Shown: positions 43,845 through 54,523 of the stretch, piece by piece
Numbering within the stretch: the first letter of the stretch is position 1
How the letters are laid out: each line of letters opens with the position of its first letter
NCBI GenBank assembly: GCA_947095585.1
Contig: OX352764.1
Coordinates: 68,591,536 to 68,655,535, forward strand
Direction: 5' to 3'
DNA length: 64,000 bases
Source of the DNA: Nephrocerus scutellatus
Lineage: Eukaryota; Arthropoda; Insecta; Diptera; Pipunculidae
Position numbers and translations under genes: made by a program
The notes under the pieces: model-generated
What the model was told of the DNA's origin: nothing
The model's database searches: none
Seen by the model: only the letters and a program-made list of their open reading frames with translations

Positions 43845-44885
43845 AACGTTTCCAGTTCAAAAAAGATGCGATGTCTATGCACGCGTGTCTTAAACGACTG
43901 CAGATCATAAAAATGCGGAAACATAGAATCGGGCAAATCATTCTACATAACTATCGTGCGGCTAAAGAAGGAATCTCTGAATTGGTTAGTACGTCCGAAG
44001 ATAGCCTTAATGGTGGACCCGTGAGCTCGAGTTGAGGCACTAGTCTAGTAGATGCAATGTGTTCTTGGAGGCACCTGCTTAGACAGTTGTGTTCAAGTTT
44101 AGGGCGAATATACGCATTGTAAATAGTAGCCAGATCTACAGGAGTGAAGCACATCTTGCACAGTTTTAGGAAACCTAAACATCGCAGCATTTTTGGCGAT
44201 GGCAAATATGTGGTCGTTCCAACGAAGCTTGTTGTTGACGCACATACCAAGAATTGAGAGCTTTTCAGTTTCTTTGATGCAAGATCCATTCATGGATAAA
44301 GGTTGGGGGTTTCAATTACGCTTAGACGACAGAAGACAGCATTGGGTTTTAGAAGCGTTAAATTCAACTCTATTATGTAGTCCCCACCTTGATATGCTCT
44401 CAAGGTCAGAATTTAACGTGCTTAACATACGTTGTTGTTCAAGTTCCACTTGTAACGAAGAGGGGCGTGCAGAAAGCGTAAAGTCATATGAAAAGCTAAG
44501 AGTACTGTCATCAGCGAAAGAATGGATTGGATTAGATTAGATCATTAATGAAAATCAGAAAGAGTGTCGAAGATAAAACAGAGCCTTGAGGAACACCGGT
44601 GTTTATGCGGTGAAAATTGGATTTGAATCCGTCCAATACGACTTGGATTGAACGGTCAGAAAGGTAGGTACTAGTCCAATCGAGGAGGGTGTTATTAATT
44701 CCATAAGCATTCATTTTTGACAAAAGAGCTTGATGCCAGACTCTGTCAAATGCCTTGGAAATATCTAGTGCAACAACTTTACTTTCACCAAATTTGTAAT
44801 ATTCTGGTTCCACTTTTCAGTGAGATAAGCCACCATCAGGTCACCTGTAAAACGTTGCCTACGAACGTTTTCGCAATCCTAGACA
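43845..44885 (-). pseudogene. CR1-like copy G (second subfamily), minus strand
   Basis: Read from 44885 down: 'ggtgacctgatggtggcttatctcactg', KVVALDISKAFDRVWHQALL (44770-44710), DWTSTYLSDRSIQVVLDGFK, TGVPQGSVLSSTLFLIFIND, SFADDSTLSFSYDF, NGSCIKETEKLSILGMCVNN, then the C-terminal part with frame breaks near 44100-44160. The region upstream (endonuclease) is absent. Subfamily matches copy E (39720), in opposite orientation. Confidence 0.85.
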
Positions 44886-44911
44886 TATTTGGGGGATTGC
44901 TCGTAGTTTTT

Positions 44912-45226
44912 AAATTCTGTATATTAACTTCGCGTGCTCGTGGCTGGCCCGATTTTTTTCAAATTTTGCACAAATATGTACTTCCGATGACAACATTTTC
45001 TTTTAAAATTTTTCTTTTAATATTTTTCAAAATTTTCCCGATTTTATACGGATGTGTAAATTCGATGGACAACACTTTTTGTAAAACTTTTAATGTAATT
45101 GGGCCCCGGGATCGGGGGGCTCCCATACAAATATTATAAAAAAAAATTTACCCGATTTCCTTCAAATTTTATATACATGTGTATCTCCGATTAAAGAAAA
45201 TTTTAATTTTTATGGGATATTTTTTT
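44912..45226 (+). mobile_element. Helentron-like element, tandem copy 1
   Basis: The 5' terminus aaattctgtatattaac is followed by ttcgcgtgctcgtggctggcc. Two core units follow, then a 3' tail 'aaaattttaatttttatggg' and a T-run. The usual TAGAGAA motif is degraded to gattaaag. The next copy starts in the same T-run. Confidence 0.8.
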
Positions 45227-45535
45227 AAATTCTCTATATTAACTTCGCGTGCCCTTTGTGGCTTGCTGAATGGTCAAATCTTGTGATCAATTTTTAACCG
45301 ACTTTCTAGTTCCCGGCTTCATTCAAACTTTGCAAACATTTATATCTCAGATGACAACACTTTCTATTTAGCTCCTCGGACCTCGGTGTTGGGGGGCTTT
45401 CATACAAATGTTTTACAAAATTTACCCGATTTTCTTCAAATTTTATACGCATACTTTAATACTTATATACTTTTTGTAAAAATTTGGTAGTGATCAACCC
45501 CGGGGTCGGGGGGCTTCCATATAACGAGCTCTTTT
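45227..45535 (+). mobile_element. Helentron-like element, tandem copy 2
   Basis: It starts aaattctctatattaac directly after the previous copy, then ttcgcgtgccctttgtgg, 'tttttaaccgactttc', core units with atacgcatact and a 'ggggtcggggggcttcc' block. It fades near 45535 without a 3' terminus. Confidence 0.8.
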
Positions 45536-46382
45536 AAAAATCGTTGGTGGTATCGGATACTTCCTCTGTGGGAGGTTGAAAGCATATTAGGCTGTTGTTG
45601 GCTAATTAAACCTTAATGAGGATTGTTAAAATACGTTCGCCCACATTTAGAAAGCATAAGACTTCTTGCCTAAGTCTGCCGCTTACAACGAATCCGTTTT
45701 AGTATAAGCGCTGCATCTATTCTCTATACCATTCACCGTAGTAAATATCATATTTTTTATCCTTCCTTTGGCAATGCAATGATGGACATTTCCTTGTTAT
45801 TATTGAAAAACACCCCGCAGTGATTTTGGTCAAAGCAAAACTGCGAAAACAAAAACACAAACAAAGCACAAGAACAAGAACATTAAAAAAACATAATGTC
45901 ATGTGAATAAATGGTTGATTTTGTATATTTGTGACAGTTGGTGTTACAGATTTGATGCTACGTCATCAACTCGAAAACTTTATAGCATGGGAATCATAAC
46001 TTAAACAATACCTATATATATTCTTGAACATCGAGTTCAGTCCTTCAAGTACATACCGAGAGAATGCTGCTGTTCTGTATTACAGATTTTAGTAAATGAA
46101 GGTTGTCGGTTGTTAGAAAATTGTTTTGTTTCCTTACGACTACTGCCTTTCGCCTCAAATGGATCCGTATTGTTGGTAGTTTTTTAGTAGTTAATAATCT
46201 TTTTGTGTAAATAGTATTCAAATGATTATTCAAATAACTTTTCCTAAAATTATACACTGGCAATATATTTAGATAATATTCATTAATTTTACGAAGAAAT
46301 TAATGTCGAATTCGTTTAGTTTTTTTTTTTACAAAAAGAGCACGCGTTGTTATAGGTTTAGTATTATGTGAGCAGACAGTTT
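45536..46382. other. Stretch without a recognised gene
   Basis: No domain or known repeat seen. Small frames at 45717-45902 and 46045-46263 (minus) lack motifs. Confidence 0.4.
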
Positions 46383-47810
46383 CTCGGGGTCGGGGGGCTC
46401 CCATACAAATATTTTAAAAAATTTACCCGATTTTTTTTAAATTTTATACAAATGTGTATATTTGATGGACAATACTTTCTGTAAAAATTTGGAAGTGATC
46501 GGCCCCTGGGTCTAGGGGGGGGGGGGGGCACCCATACAAATTTTATGAAAAAAGTTCCCGATTTTCTTCAAATTTTATACGCATGTGTATCTCCGATGGA
46601 CAAAACTTTTTGTACAATTTTTGAAGCGATCGGGCCCCGGGGTCGGGGGGCTCCCATACAATTTTTTTTTAATTATCAATTTTTAACGCACTTCCTAAAG
46701 CCCGATTTTCCTGAAATTTTGTACACATGTGTATTTCCGGTGACAAGACTTTCTTTTAAAATTTGGAAGTGACCGGGCCCCGGGTTCGTGGGGCTTCCAT
46801 ACAAATTTTACACACATGTGTATACCCAATAAACAATACTTTTTCTAAAATTTGGTAGTGATCGGGCCCCGGGTTCTGCCGGAAGGCCCTAACTCATTTT
46901 TTTAAATATCATATAGTGGCATCAGATACCGTCGTACTTTAATGACTGTGTGCGGTGTGTGCTGCGCAGTCGGCTGCGCTGCTTGGTTTTGGTGGTGGAT
47001 TTTGATTGCAAAATCTATTCTGCCTGTTCATGGAAGCACTACGAGTTTGCGTCGCCATATTTTTAACTCGGCACTTACACGGTTATTAATAATGTCATTA
47101 TTTCTAATAATGAACGAAAACAGAAAATTTCTGTTTCACATCATTTCTCAAGCATCAATATTAGATTTTTTTTTTAGATTAAGATATTTTATTAAACATT
47201 TAGATATTATACAATTTTGACTTAAAAACTAAACTTATAACTATTATTATTAAGTGTCGGCTCAACAAAAGGGGCCCGACGTATTTACATTGTCTTTTTT
47301 TTTGGATTGCTTATTATTAAACAATATTTTTAACAAGCATCAATATACATTACTCCGACTTACACAATCATTATTAATGCCATTTCACAAAGTTACCATG
47401 AATGTGCGTAATAGTATAAAAGTCGAATCGATTACGAACATTCCATTTCATCTTTAAGTAATATGTATGTATTTTGTTTACTAATGTCTCTTTCCAATTG
47501 CACAAACCGTATCCGAAACCATACCCATAGGTTAGCTTTCAAAGTGACAGAGTTTTCGAGGTGAACGAGGTGAGTGCCCGATGTACCCGATTGCCGACGG
47601 GTAGCAAAGTAAATGCTCGTGTTTCTTATTTGCTCAGAGTATGAGCGTGCTCTAAGTGCTCAGAATAAAATGATCTGAGCATTTTCAAATTTGACATCTG
47701 ATGTCAAATGTCTCTTTCGATGATTTTCTCCTACAATAAAAAAATAAATAATGACCCGGGATTTCTGCGAGTAGAGAATTTAGATGAACAATTTTATGGG
47801 TTGTTTTTTT
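46383..47810 (+). mobile_element. Helentron-like element with unique internal core
   Basis: Four or five core units (46383-46890), including a 10-plus G run near 46518, lead into the non-repetitive core: 'catatagtggcatcagat', 'actttaatgactgtgtg', 'gcactacgagtttgcgtcgc', 'accgtatccgaaaccatacc', 'ttgccgacgggtagcaaa', 'gctcagaataaaatgatctga'. The 3' terminus is gtagagaatttagatgaac and gggttgttttttt at 47810. It lacks the family 5' terminus. The same core is inverted at 11891-12835 and direct at 60196-61570. Confidence 0.8.
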
Positions 47811-48002
47811 TTCTGTTTATTATACGAAGATCTAAATATATTAACTTTCATCTGTTTTTCGATTGGGCTTTTAATTACATGTGACAAAGATATTATAGGT
47901 AATTATATTTAAAAAACTAGTCCTCTTCCCCAGTTGCACACAACTTCGAAGAACATATACTTCCCTGCAAATTTGCACATAAAATGAAATGAATGGCAGG
48001 AG

Positions 48003-49195
48003 AATGCTGAATTCTCATCATTATTAACAAAGGTTGGCATTGGGGATCGATTGAATAAACAAGAGTTGCAATTGATTGAATCCAGATTCTGCTCAGAGAC
48101 GGAATCGGAAGAACGCTGTCTTAATGGAATACGATTATTCAATGATAACCTTTCAGTCGATGCGTATAATTTGAGAATCTTGAATTCATCTGATGAAAAA
48201 TCAAATTCGGTTGCTGATGACGATATATTCGGGTGTGGAGCTAGTCCCACAAAAGAAAGGGTCGCTAGAGAGAAGCTTCACAAACTCAGCACGGTTTACA
48301 CAGGAAGGTTACCATACGAAATTATTTTTGTTAGATAAACCCTACGTAATAACCACAAACATCGACGTTGATTATGGGTCAGCCAATGGGGCAAATTGGC
48401 ACACAATAAATTGGGTGATCTAAATAGAGTTCTACGCGTTTGGCTTCTTTTTCCTAATGGCGTCGGTGCCAAAACACATGGGAAAATGGTTGGCTATGCA
48501 AACGCAAAAGGAATTAGAAGAGCAACAGTTCCTCTCAATCGTAATAAATCGATTCTTGCTAAAAGAAACCATTTTCACTAAAACCAGCCTGCTCGTTAAC
48601 AATTCACACATCGCAATTGTTTACGAATACAGTAAAACACATTCACAACCTTTAGTCTACGTAGCCTTATCCAGGGTCACAAGCCAAGAAGTACTTCATA
48701 TTGTACCTACTGATGAGCGTCAACGTTTTTACCATGGTAGACATCAAAATGTCTACTATCAAAATGTTGGCGACTCGCAACACGACTTTACTGTCTGTGA
48801 TGATGCTTAATTGAGAGCAAATTCCCAGCACGTAAGTCAAACCAAATCTGCTTTTGGGGACATATGCACCGCGATATGCACCTTGCTTAACGGTAAGCAA
48901 ATTGCAATGGTCACAATTTATAAATATACTCAAAACTGTTGAAGAAGCGTTATCATGAACTTTCGCTCAAACTTGGCGGCGATTTTAATATTTACTTCGA
49001 TAAAGATGACGGATTGCGCTTAGTATTTTTGAAAAAAGTACCTAATTGAGATTTAGTTTCTGGTAGAACACTGCGGACGACTAGATATGGTACAACCATT
49101 TATGCGATGTTTTCACGATTCGTAACTCATGTAAGTTCTGACGTTCACTTATCGTATTTTAGTTACCACAAACCTATTGTCACAGTATTTAATAA
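48003..49195 (+). pseudogene. Helentron protein C-terminal part: Pif1-like helicase plus endonuclease domain
   Basis: The plus strand reads, in order, NKQELQLIESRFCSETES, LFNDNLSVDAYNLRIL, REKLHKLSTVYTGRLPYEII, TTNIDVDYGSANGA, LNRNKSILAKRNHF, and KTHSQPLVYVALSRVTS followed by RFYHGR (48700-48750). This is the C-terminal half of a Helentron-type helicase, including motif VI (ALSRVT). It continues with SAFGDICTAICTLLNGKQI, GGDFNI (48975) and SYFSYHKPIV (49153-49182), an endonuclease/exonuclease/phosphatase-like domain known as the C-terminal extension of Helentrons. In the endonuclease TTIYAMF has Tyr where Asp is expected. Frames change at least four times (near 48330, 48420, 48580, 48930). 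The Rep part is not visible. Confidence 0.85.
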
Positions 49196-49352
49196 TGACG
49201 GTAATTCTTCACGATGATGTTAATGATGAAGGAAATCAATCTTCCTAATAACAATGTATTTATGTTATATAAGTAATATATTTTTATGTAAATTATATGC
49301 ATGCTTTCAGTATCATAACAGATGCTTTTATTTACCCCCTTTTCTCGTATTG
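49196..49352. other. Spacer between Helentron remnant and errantivirus
   Basis: A+T-rich sequence containing the errantivirus insertion site; the family 3' terminus of the Helentron is not seen here. Confidence 0.4.
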
Positions 49353-49356
49353 TATA
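49353..49356 (-). repeat. Target-site duplication TATA (errantivirus), left
   Basis: TATA at 49353-49356 and again at 57010-57013, directly outside both LTRs. A 4-bp TATA-type duplication is usual for Gypsy errantiviruses. Confidence 0.8.
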
Positions 49357-49802
49357 AGTTAATTTTATACTACAAAGTTTGGTTTAAAAAAAATAACTTT
49401 ATTTTATTCTCACTAAGGCAACTGTATTATTATATTATTTAATCAATAGAACTCAATACTACAAATAGTCGACTGAACTTGATACTAAGAGCTTAACTAG
49501 GCAACTGAACAATGATATTACTTATGAGCTAGTATTTATAGTGGGAGAAACCGTGTGGACAGATGGGCTGCGGATGAAGGCCAGACGCTTGGTCAGCAAA
49601 TGTTCATATGTGATGCGGATGAAGGCCAGACGCTTGGTCATCAAATGTTCATATGTGATGCGGATGAAGGCCAGACGCTTGGTCATCAAAAGTTTATGTC
49701 TGCCGCGGATGTTTACGTCTGCTGCGGATTCAGTTCGGATAATTTGTGGCTGGATACAAAGTTATTTGATACAAAGTGATGATTAGGTTTCGTTTGTTAA
49801 CT
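49357..49802 (-). repeat. 3' LTR
   Basis: 446 bp, AGTTA...TAACT, identical to 56564-57009 except one base near 49645. It contains three 45-bp tandem units (49567-49701) built on gatgaaggccagacgcttgg. U3-R-U5 borders are not marked by an obvious TATA box. Confidence 0.95.
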
Positions 49803-49815
49803 CTTCCCCTCTTAA
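49803..49815 (-). promoter_or_regulatory. Polypurine tract
   Basis: On the minus strand a purine run, taagaggggaag, sits directly before the 3' LTR, the primer site for plus-strand synthesis. Confidence 0.8.
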
Positions 49816-49834
49816 AAATTTGCGTCCACGCAAA

Positions 49835-51353
49835 TTAACAGAACGGGATATTAAATATGCTTGTTTGGTGTGGGAGTACTTCCGGGGGCTGATCTATTGC
49901 ATTTGAAGTTGACTGCAACTGTATTTGTATCGGTTGCGGGGTGGTGATGTTGGTGTCCGATCCTTTCTTAATTTTTAGCTTTAAAAGGACTACTACCGCT
50001 AGGACCAGAAAAACTACTGCAAAGAGAGAAAGGTTTAGGATTATCAGCGTTTCTTTTTCACCTTCGATTAACTGGATCTGTTTCGTATTATTAAGATGTA
50101 GTTCCTTCATCAGTTCTAAAGATAGAACTTCTTCAAGTTCGGATGTTTCTGATAGCAAATTTAGAAGTGGTGGTGCTGCTTTAATGTTGGCTATTTCTTC
50201 TGATATAAATTTCTGATTATTTATGGTAATGGTGGTGTTCTTGAATTTGACTATGTATGTTCCCTGAAGTTCCTTGGTTGTTTCATTTGTTTCCAGTATA
50301 CCTTTAAAGTCGTTTAGTAGTATGATCCCTGATGCGATTTCTTCGACTTGCGCGACGTGATGGTTATTCGTTTTACTGCATGTAGCGTTTAAACTCTTAA
50401 GTAATCTTGAAATACAATTATCATTACTTATATCTAATATATTAGTTCTTTTACAAAGGGATAGTTCTTTTATAGTTTTGCATTTTTTCAATATACCGTA
50501 TATTAAATCGTCTTTTCTAATAATATTTTCGAATTCTATTTTATTGATGACATTATTTTTCTTTATTGATTTAACAGTAAATTTTTCATAAATTATATTT
50601 TCAGTTTTAGGAATGCTTACAATGTATATTAACTTATTTGCGTTTAATGCTATTTTAACATCGGCGAATTTTAGAGCCTCTTCTATATTTTCAAAAGGAA
50701 TATGTGTTTCGTTAATTTTATTCATTATCAAACTTAGTTCTAACTTGGAAAGTATATGTGAGCTTACAATATTTGATTTTGCTAATTCTATTGCGTAAAT
50801 TACATTTGTTAATTCTTCTTTTAATATTTTAATTTTGTATTGTAGACTTAATGCTAATTCTAATTCAAATGATTTATCTTTTTTAACAAGTTTCAATATT
50901 TCATTTGTTATATTTGTTATTTGATTAATTCTATCGCTATACGCTTTATTTATATGAACTTGATCGTTATTATTTCTAATTATATCATTAATATTGTTTT
51001 CCATTAAAATAAAATCGGAATGATCCGGGTTTCCGGCTATCCACTTCCAAGCGGATCCGATAAAATCTAGTGATCGTTTCGTTTTGTGAATTTTTATATT
51101 ATCTATTAAATTCTTGACTTGGGTAAGTTCATGTTTTAGGAGAGGAAATAAGGAGAGGTGTGTGAAATCATGTTTATAAAATGTGGAGATTATTTCGGAT
51201 ACGAATGTTTCGTATTGGACTATTTCTAGGATGTGGATTATTTTTAAGTCCCCGTTTTGAATCCTGGCTTTACCATAGCTTAAAGCAATTATCTGTGAGT
51301 TTGTGTAATCAAAAATCTGGATTTCTGCAGAGGCGACAATGGCGAAGAATAAT
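49835..51353 (-). CDS. env-like glycoprotein of the errantivirus
   Basis: The frame is open from about 51353 to 49835 (about 506 codons). The first in-frame ATG is only at 51004, after the conserved parts begin, so the start is expected from splicing. From the N-terminus: a hydrophobic segment (LFFAIVASA) likely part of a signal peptide; a furin-type site KTKRS near 51074-51085 followed by LDFIGSAWKWIAGNPD, the conserved fusion-region block of insect errantivirus Env (related to baculovirus F proteins); a coiled-coil-like stretch; Cys residues in the middle; and a C-terminal membrane anchor (LFAVVFLVLAVVVLL) followed by a basic/cytoplasmic tail. No internal stop is seen. It would mediate membrane fusion and horizontal spread. 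Function is unproven. Confidence 0.85.
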
Positions 51354-51368
51354 CTGTGGGGAAATGAA
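51354..51368 (-). promoter_or_regulatory. Candidate 3' splice site for env mRNA
   Basis: On the minus strand a pyrimidine-rich tract ending tttcatttccccacag lies at the upstream edge of the env open frame. Errantivirus env is expressed from a spliced RNA (known for gypsy-type elements), which explains the lack of an upstream ATG. Confidence 0.55.
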
Positions 51369-51379
51369 AGAAACGTTTT

Positions 51380-54300
51380 TTAGTTCCGAATATTACTTTT
51401 GTGGATTGTCCTTCCGGACGTTGTTATGACCACAGAGGGTTTATTTTCTTGTACGATTTCCTTCTTGTACCTAACTGTTAACTTGGAACCTTGACGTTTG
51501 TTGTGTTTCACATAAATTGTTTGACCTACCTCGTAATTTTTTTCAGGTTGTCTTTTTTTGTTGTGGTATGTTAAAATCCTTTTCCTGTTTTGCTCGTAGT
51601 CGTTGAATTGTCTCATGTCTACACTTTTCGAATTGATCAGGATCGGTTGATATGTTTCTGCCATAGAAAATCTCGATAGGTTTCCTATTGATAGTGGAGT
51701 GAATACTTGAGTTATACTCGTACACTGATCGTTCAAGTAATTCCTCAAAGGAGCGATGCATGCCATCTGTTTTTAGGCATCTCATGATTTCGGAGAGGGT
51801 TGAATGAAATCTTTCAACCTGGCCATTAACTTCACTCTTATAGGAAGGTGTTTGAAAAACTTTAATGTTTAATTGATCTTGCATCATGAAAGTGATGGAG
51901 GCAGAGTTGAGAGATTTTTCGTTGTCTATTACGACAAACTTCGGTACTCCGTAAAAGAATAGAATGTCTCTAAGAGGTCGTCTTATGTCCTCGATTGCTC
52001 TTGATTTTAGTGGTTTCGCCTGTGCGAATTTGGAAAATTTATCAAGGGCCGTAAGAACGAGATTTCGTTCAGTGGAATATATGTCGATATGTAGAGTATG
52101 GCCGGGATACTGTGGAATTGGTGTTGATTTTATAACGGGATTATTGGGATGCCTCTCATACTTGTTTTCCTTGCAGGTGGTGCATTTTGGTTAACTATTT
52201 TTCTAATGTTGGCACTCATCTTGGGGAAATAGTATCTTTCCAGAATTTGAATTCTATTCTCGTTTGAATTACGGTGAGCTCTTTTATGGGTTTCTAAAAT
52301 AATGTTCTCTTGTTCAGACTGTTCCGTTATATCTTCGACTTCGACTCTGGTGAATCTAATTCTGTAATTGCTAAAGTAAAGTGGATATATTTCTTGGATT
52401 AAGCCCATGACTTCCTCTGAAGTCATTATTCCGTTAAGGACTGTTGGGTTAAGAAATCTCTTGAAAATTCCGATTAGATTTTCCTTATTGTAAGATGGTT
52501 CAATTAAAATATGTCTCCTAAACCTGGGGAAAGGTGTTTTAAAATCGTGTCGGGATATATTACCTATCTTTAAGATGAGCTGGTTTCTAAATACATTTAT
52601 TGGTGTCTCTACCGAAGGAATAAGATTATGTGATGAGCTTTCATCACTGTGCTGTGTGGCTGTTAGAGAATTTATAGCGGAGTCGCGTGGGGGTCTAGAC
52701 AAAGCGTCTGCCACGACGTTAGTTTTTCCGGGTTTATAGATGATTTCATGATTGTATTCTTCCAAGATGGCTTTCCATCTTTTCATTTTAGCGTTATTAT
52801 TTTTATTGCTAAGAGCATAAGTTAAAGGCTGGTGATCTGTGAGGATTTTTACTTTGCGTGATCCGTAAAGGAAGTTCCGAAGAGAATGCAATGCCCAAAT
52901 AATAGCAAGCATTTCTTTCTCGTTAGTAGCATATGATTCCTCTGTTTTATTTAATGTTCGAGAAATAAATGTAATAGGTTTCCCATTTTGTTCCAAAACT
53001 GCTCCAATGGCGTAATTGGAGGCGTCTGTAGTAAGATAGAACTCTTTCGTAAAATCTGGGTATGCTAATAAAAGGTCGCTTGAAACCAGTGAATTTTTAA
53101 GCTTGTTAAATGCTTCGAATGCCTCGTCATTGAGTTGGATAGTTGTTTTACTAGATGCATTTTTGGAGATACGACCTCCTTCCCCTCTTAAAAGAGAAGT
53201 TAGGGGCTTTGCCAAACTGGCATAACCTTTAATAAAACGACGATAATAACCTGAGAGTCCAAGGAAGGATCGAAGATCTTTAAGGGTCTTTGGACATGGA
53301 AAATTTGCGATTGCATCAACTTTCGCCGGATTGGTTTTAATACCATTTGAAGAAATAATGAATCCTAAGAATTCAACTTCATTTTTTAGGAATGAGCACT
53401 TATCCAGTTGAACTTTCAAATTTGCTTTTTCTAAGGTTTCGAAAATTTTTTTGAGATTCTTAAAGTGTGTGTCTTCGTCTTTACTGAAGATGACGATATC
53501 GTCTATATAAACGTAACATATTTTTCCAATGAGTTCGCGTAATATATCATCAAGTGCCCTTTGAAATATTGAAGGAGCATTCTTTAAGCCGAATGGCAGC
53601 CTGGTAAACTCATATTTCCCGTTGTTTACAGAAAATGCCGTTTTTTCAATATCTGCCTCCCTAAGCGGTATTTGATGGAATCCGCTCTTAAGGTCTATGA
53701 CCGAAAACCATTTACTTTGACCCAATTGAGATAACACCTCGTTTATCTCAGGAATAGGATATTTGTCCGAAATCGTTAGAGCATTCAGTTTGCGGTAATC
53801 TATAACCATTCTATATTTTTTCTTATTTGATGAGTCGGCTTTTTTAGGCACTATCCATACAGGCGAATTGTATGGGGACCGTGAAGGTCTAATGATGCCA
53901 TCATTAAGTAGTTGCCTGACCTGTTGTTCTACCTCATCCTTGAGGGCCATAGGATAGGGGTAATATTTTGAATAGATTGGGATATCTGAGGTTGTACGAA
54001 TATCACCTTTTACAACAGTGGTAAAGGTAAGTTTTTCGTCAGGTTCGGTAAATAGGTTTGGCACATTTCTTATAACATCGTTAATTCTGTTTCTTTGAAG
54101 TGTATTTAAATGATCTAGTTTAGTCTCTATTTTGTTTACCGCCATATAAGCGTGTTGTTTAATTCTAATTTTTACCTTGTCTTTAATGACCATATAACTG
54201 TCCCGCGTAAAAATTATTGCTGAGAGCTCTTTTAAGCTATCATTTCCTAAAATGGCATGAAACGATTTGAGAGAGGGTAGTATAAAAAATTTAACATCAG

Positions 54301-54523
54301 TATCTTTTAGGCCAAATAGATTAACCATTGTAAAGTGGCTAATCTTAACATTTCCACCTATAGAATTTGCATAAAAAGGTTGTGCATTTGGTAAAGGATT
54401 TGAAACAAGGTCTGCTTTTATGTAATTTTTATTGGATCCGGTATCTATCAGAATTCTTAATAATTGTCCGTTCTTCGTTCTGCACTCAAAGTAGGGCAGC
54501 AAAGAACAATCTAGTCTAAAAAA
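51380..54523 (-). pseudogene. pol polyprotein (PR-RT-RNase H-IN) with two frame breaks
   Basis: It overlaps the end of gag in the -1 frame. The protease has LIDTGSNKNYI. Reverse transcriptase has RMVIDYRKLNALT, FSVIDLKSGFHQIPL, LPFGLKNAP and the catalytic YVYIDDIVIFS. RNase H has YLTTDASNYAIGAVL and TDHQPLTYAL; ADALSRPP ends it. Integrase begins with the His pair HKRAHR near 52270, but the zinc-finger Cys pair falls in a shifted frame at about 52165, where a short A-run has apparently lost a base. The core then reads DIYSTERN, VVIDNEKSLNS and SEVNGQVERFHSTL (the D,D,E residues are all visible), and a second frame shift lies near 51590-51600 before the C-terminal domain ending at 51380. So all active-site motifs exist but no single frame covers them. 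Confidence 0.92.

Noticed and set aside
46515..46530. G-run as a G-quadruplex regulatory element
   Set aside because: Only one long G-run with weaker neighbours, inside a transposon unit whose consensus G/C block is ggggtcggggggctccc; no support for a function.
49541..49786. ORF pair with tandem repeats MKARRLV... as a repeat protein
   Set aside because: It is a translation of the 45-bp units of the LTR and is present identically in both LTRs; no sign of being expressed as protein.
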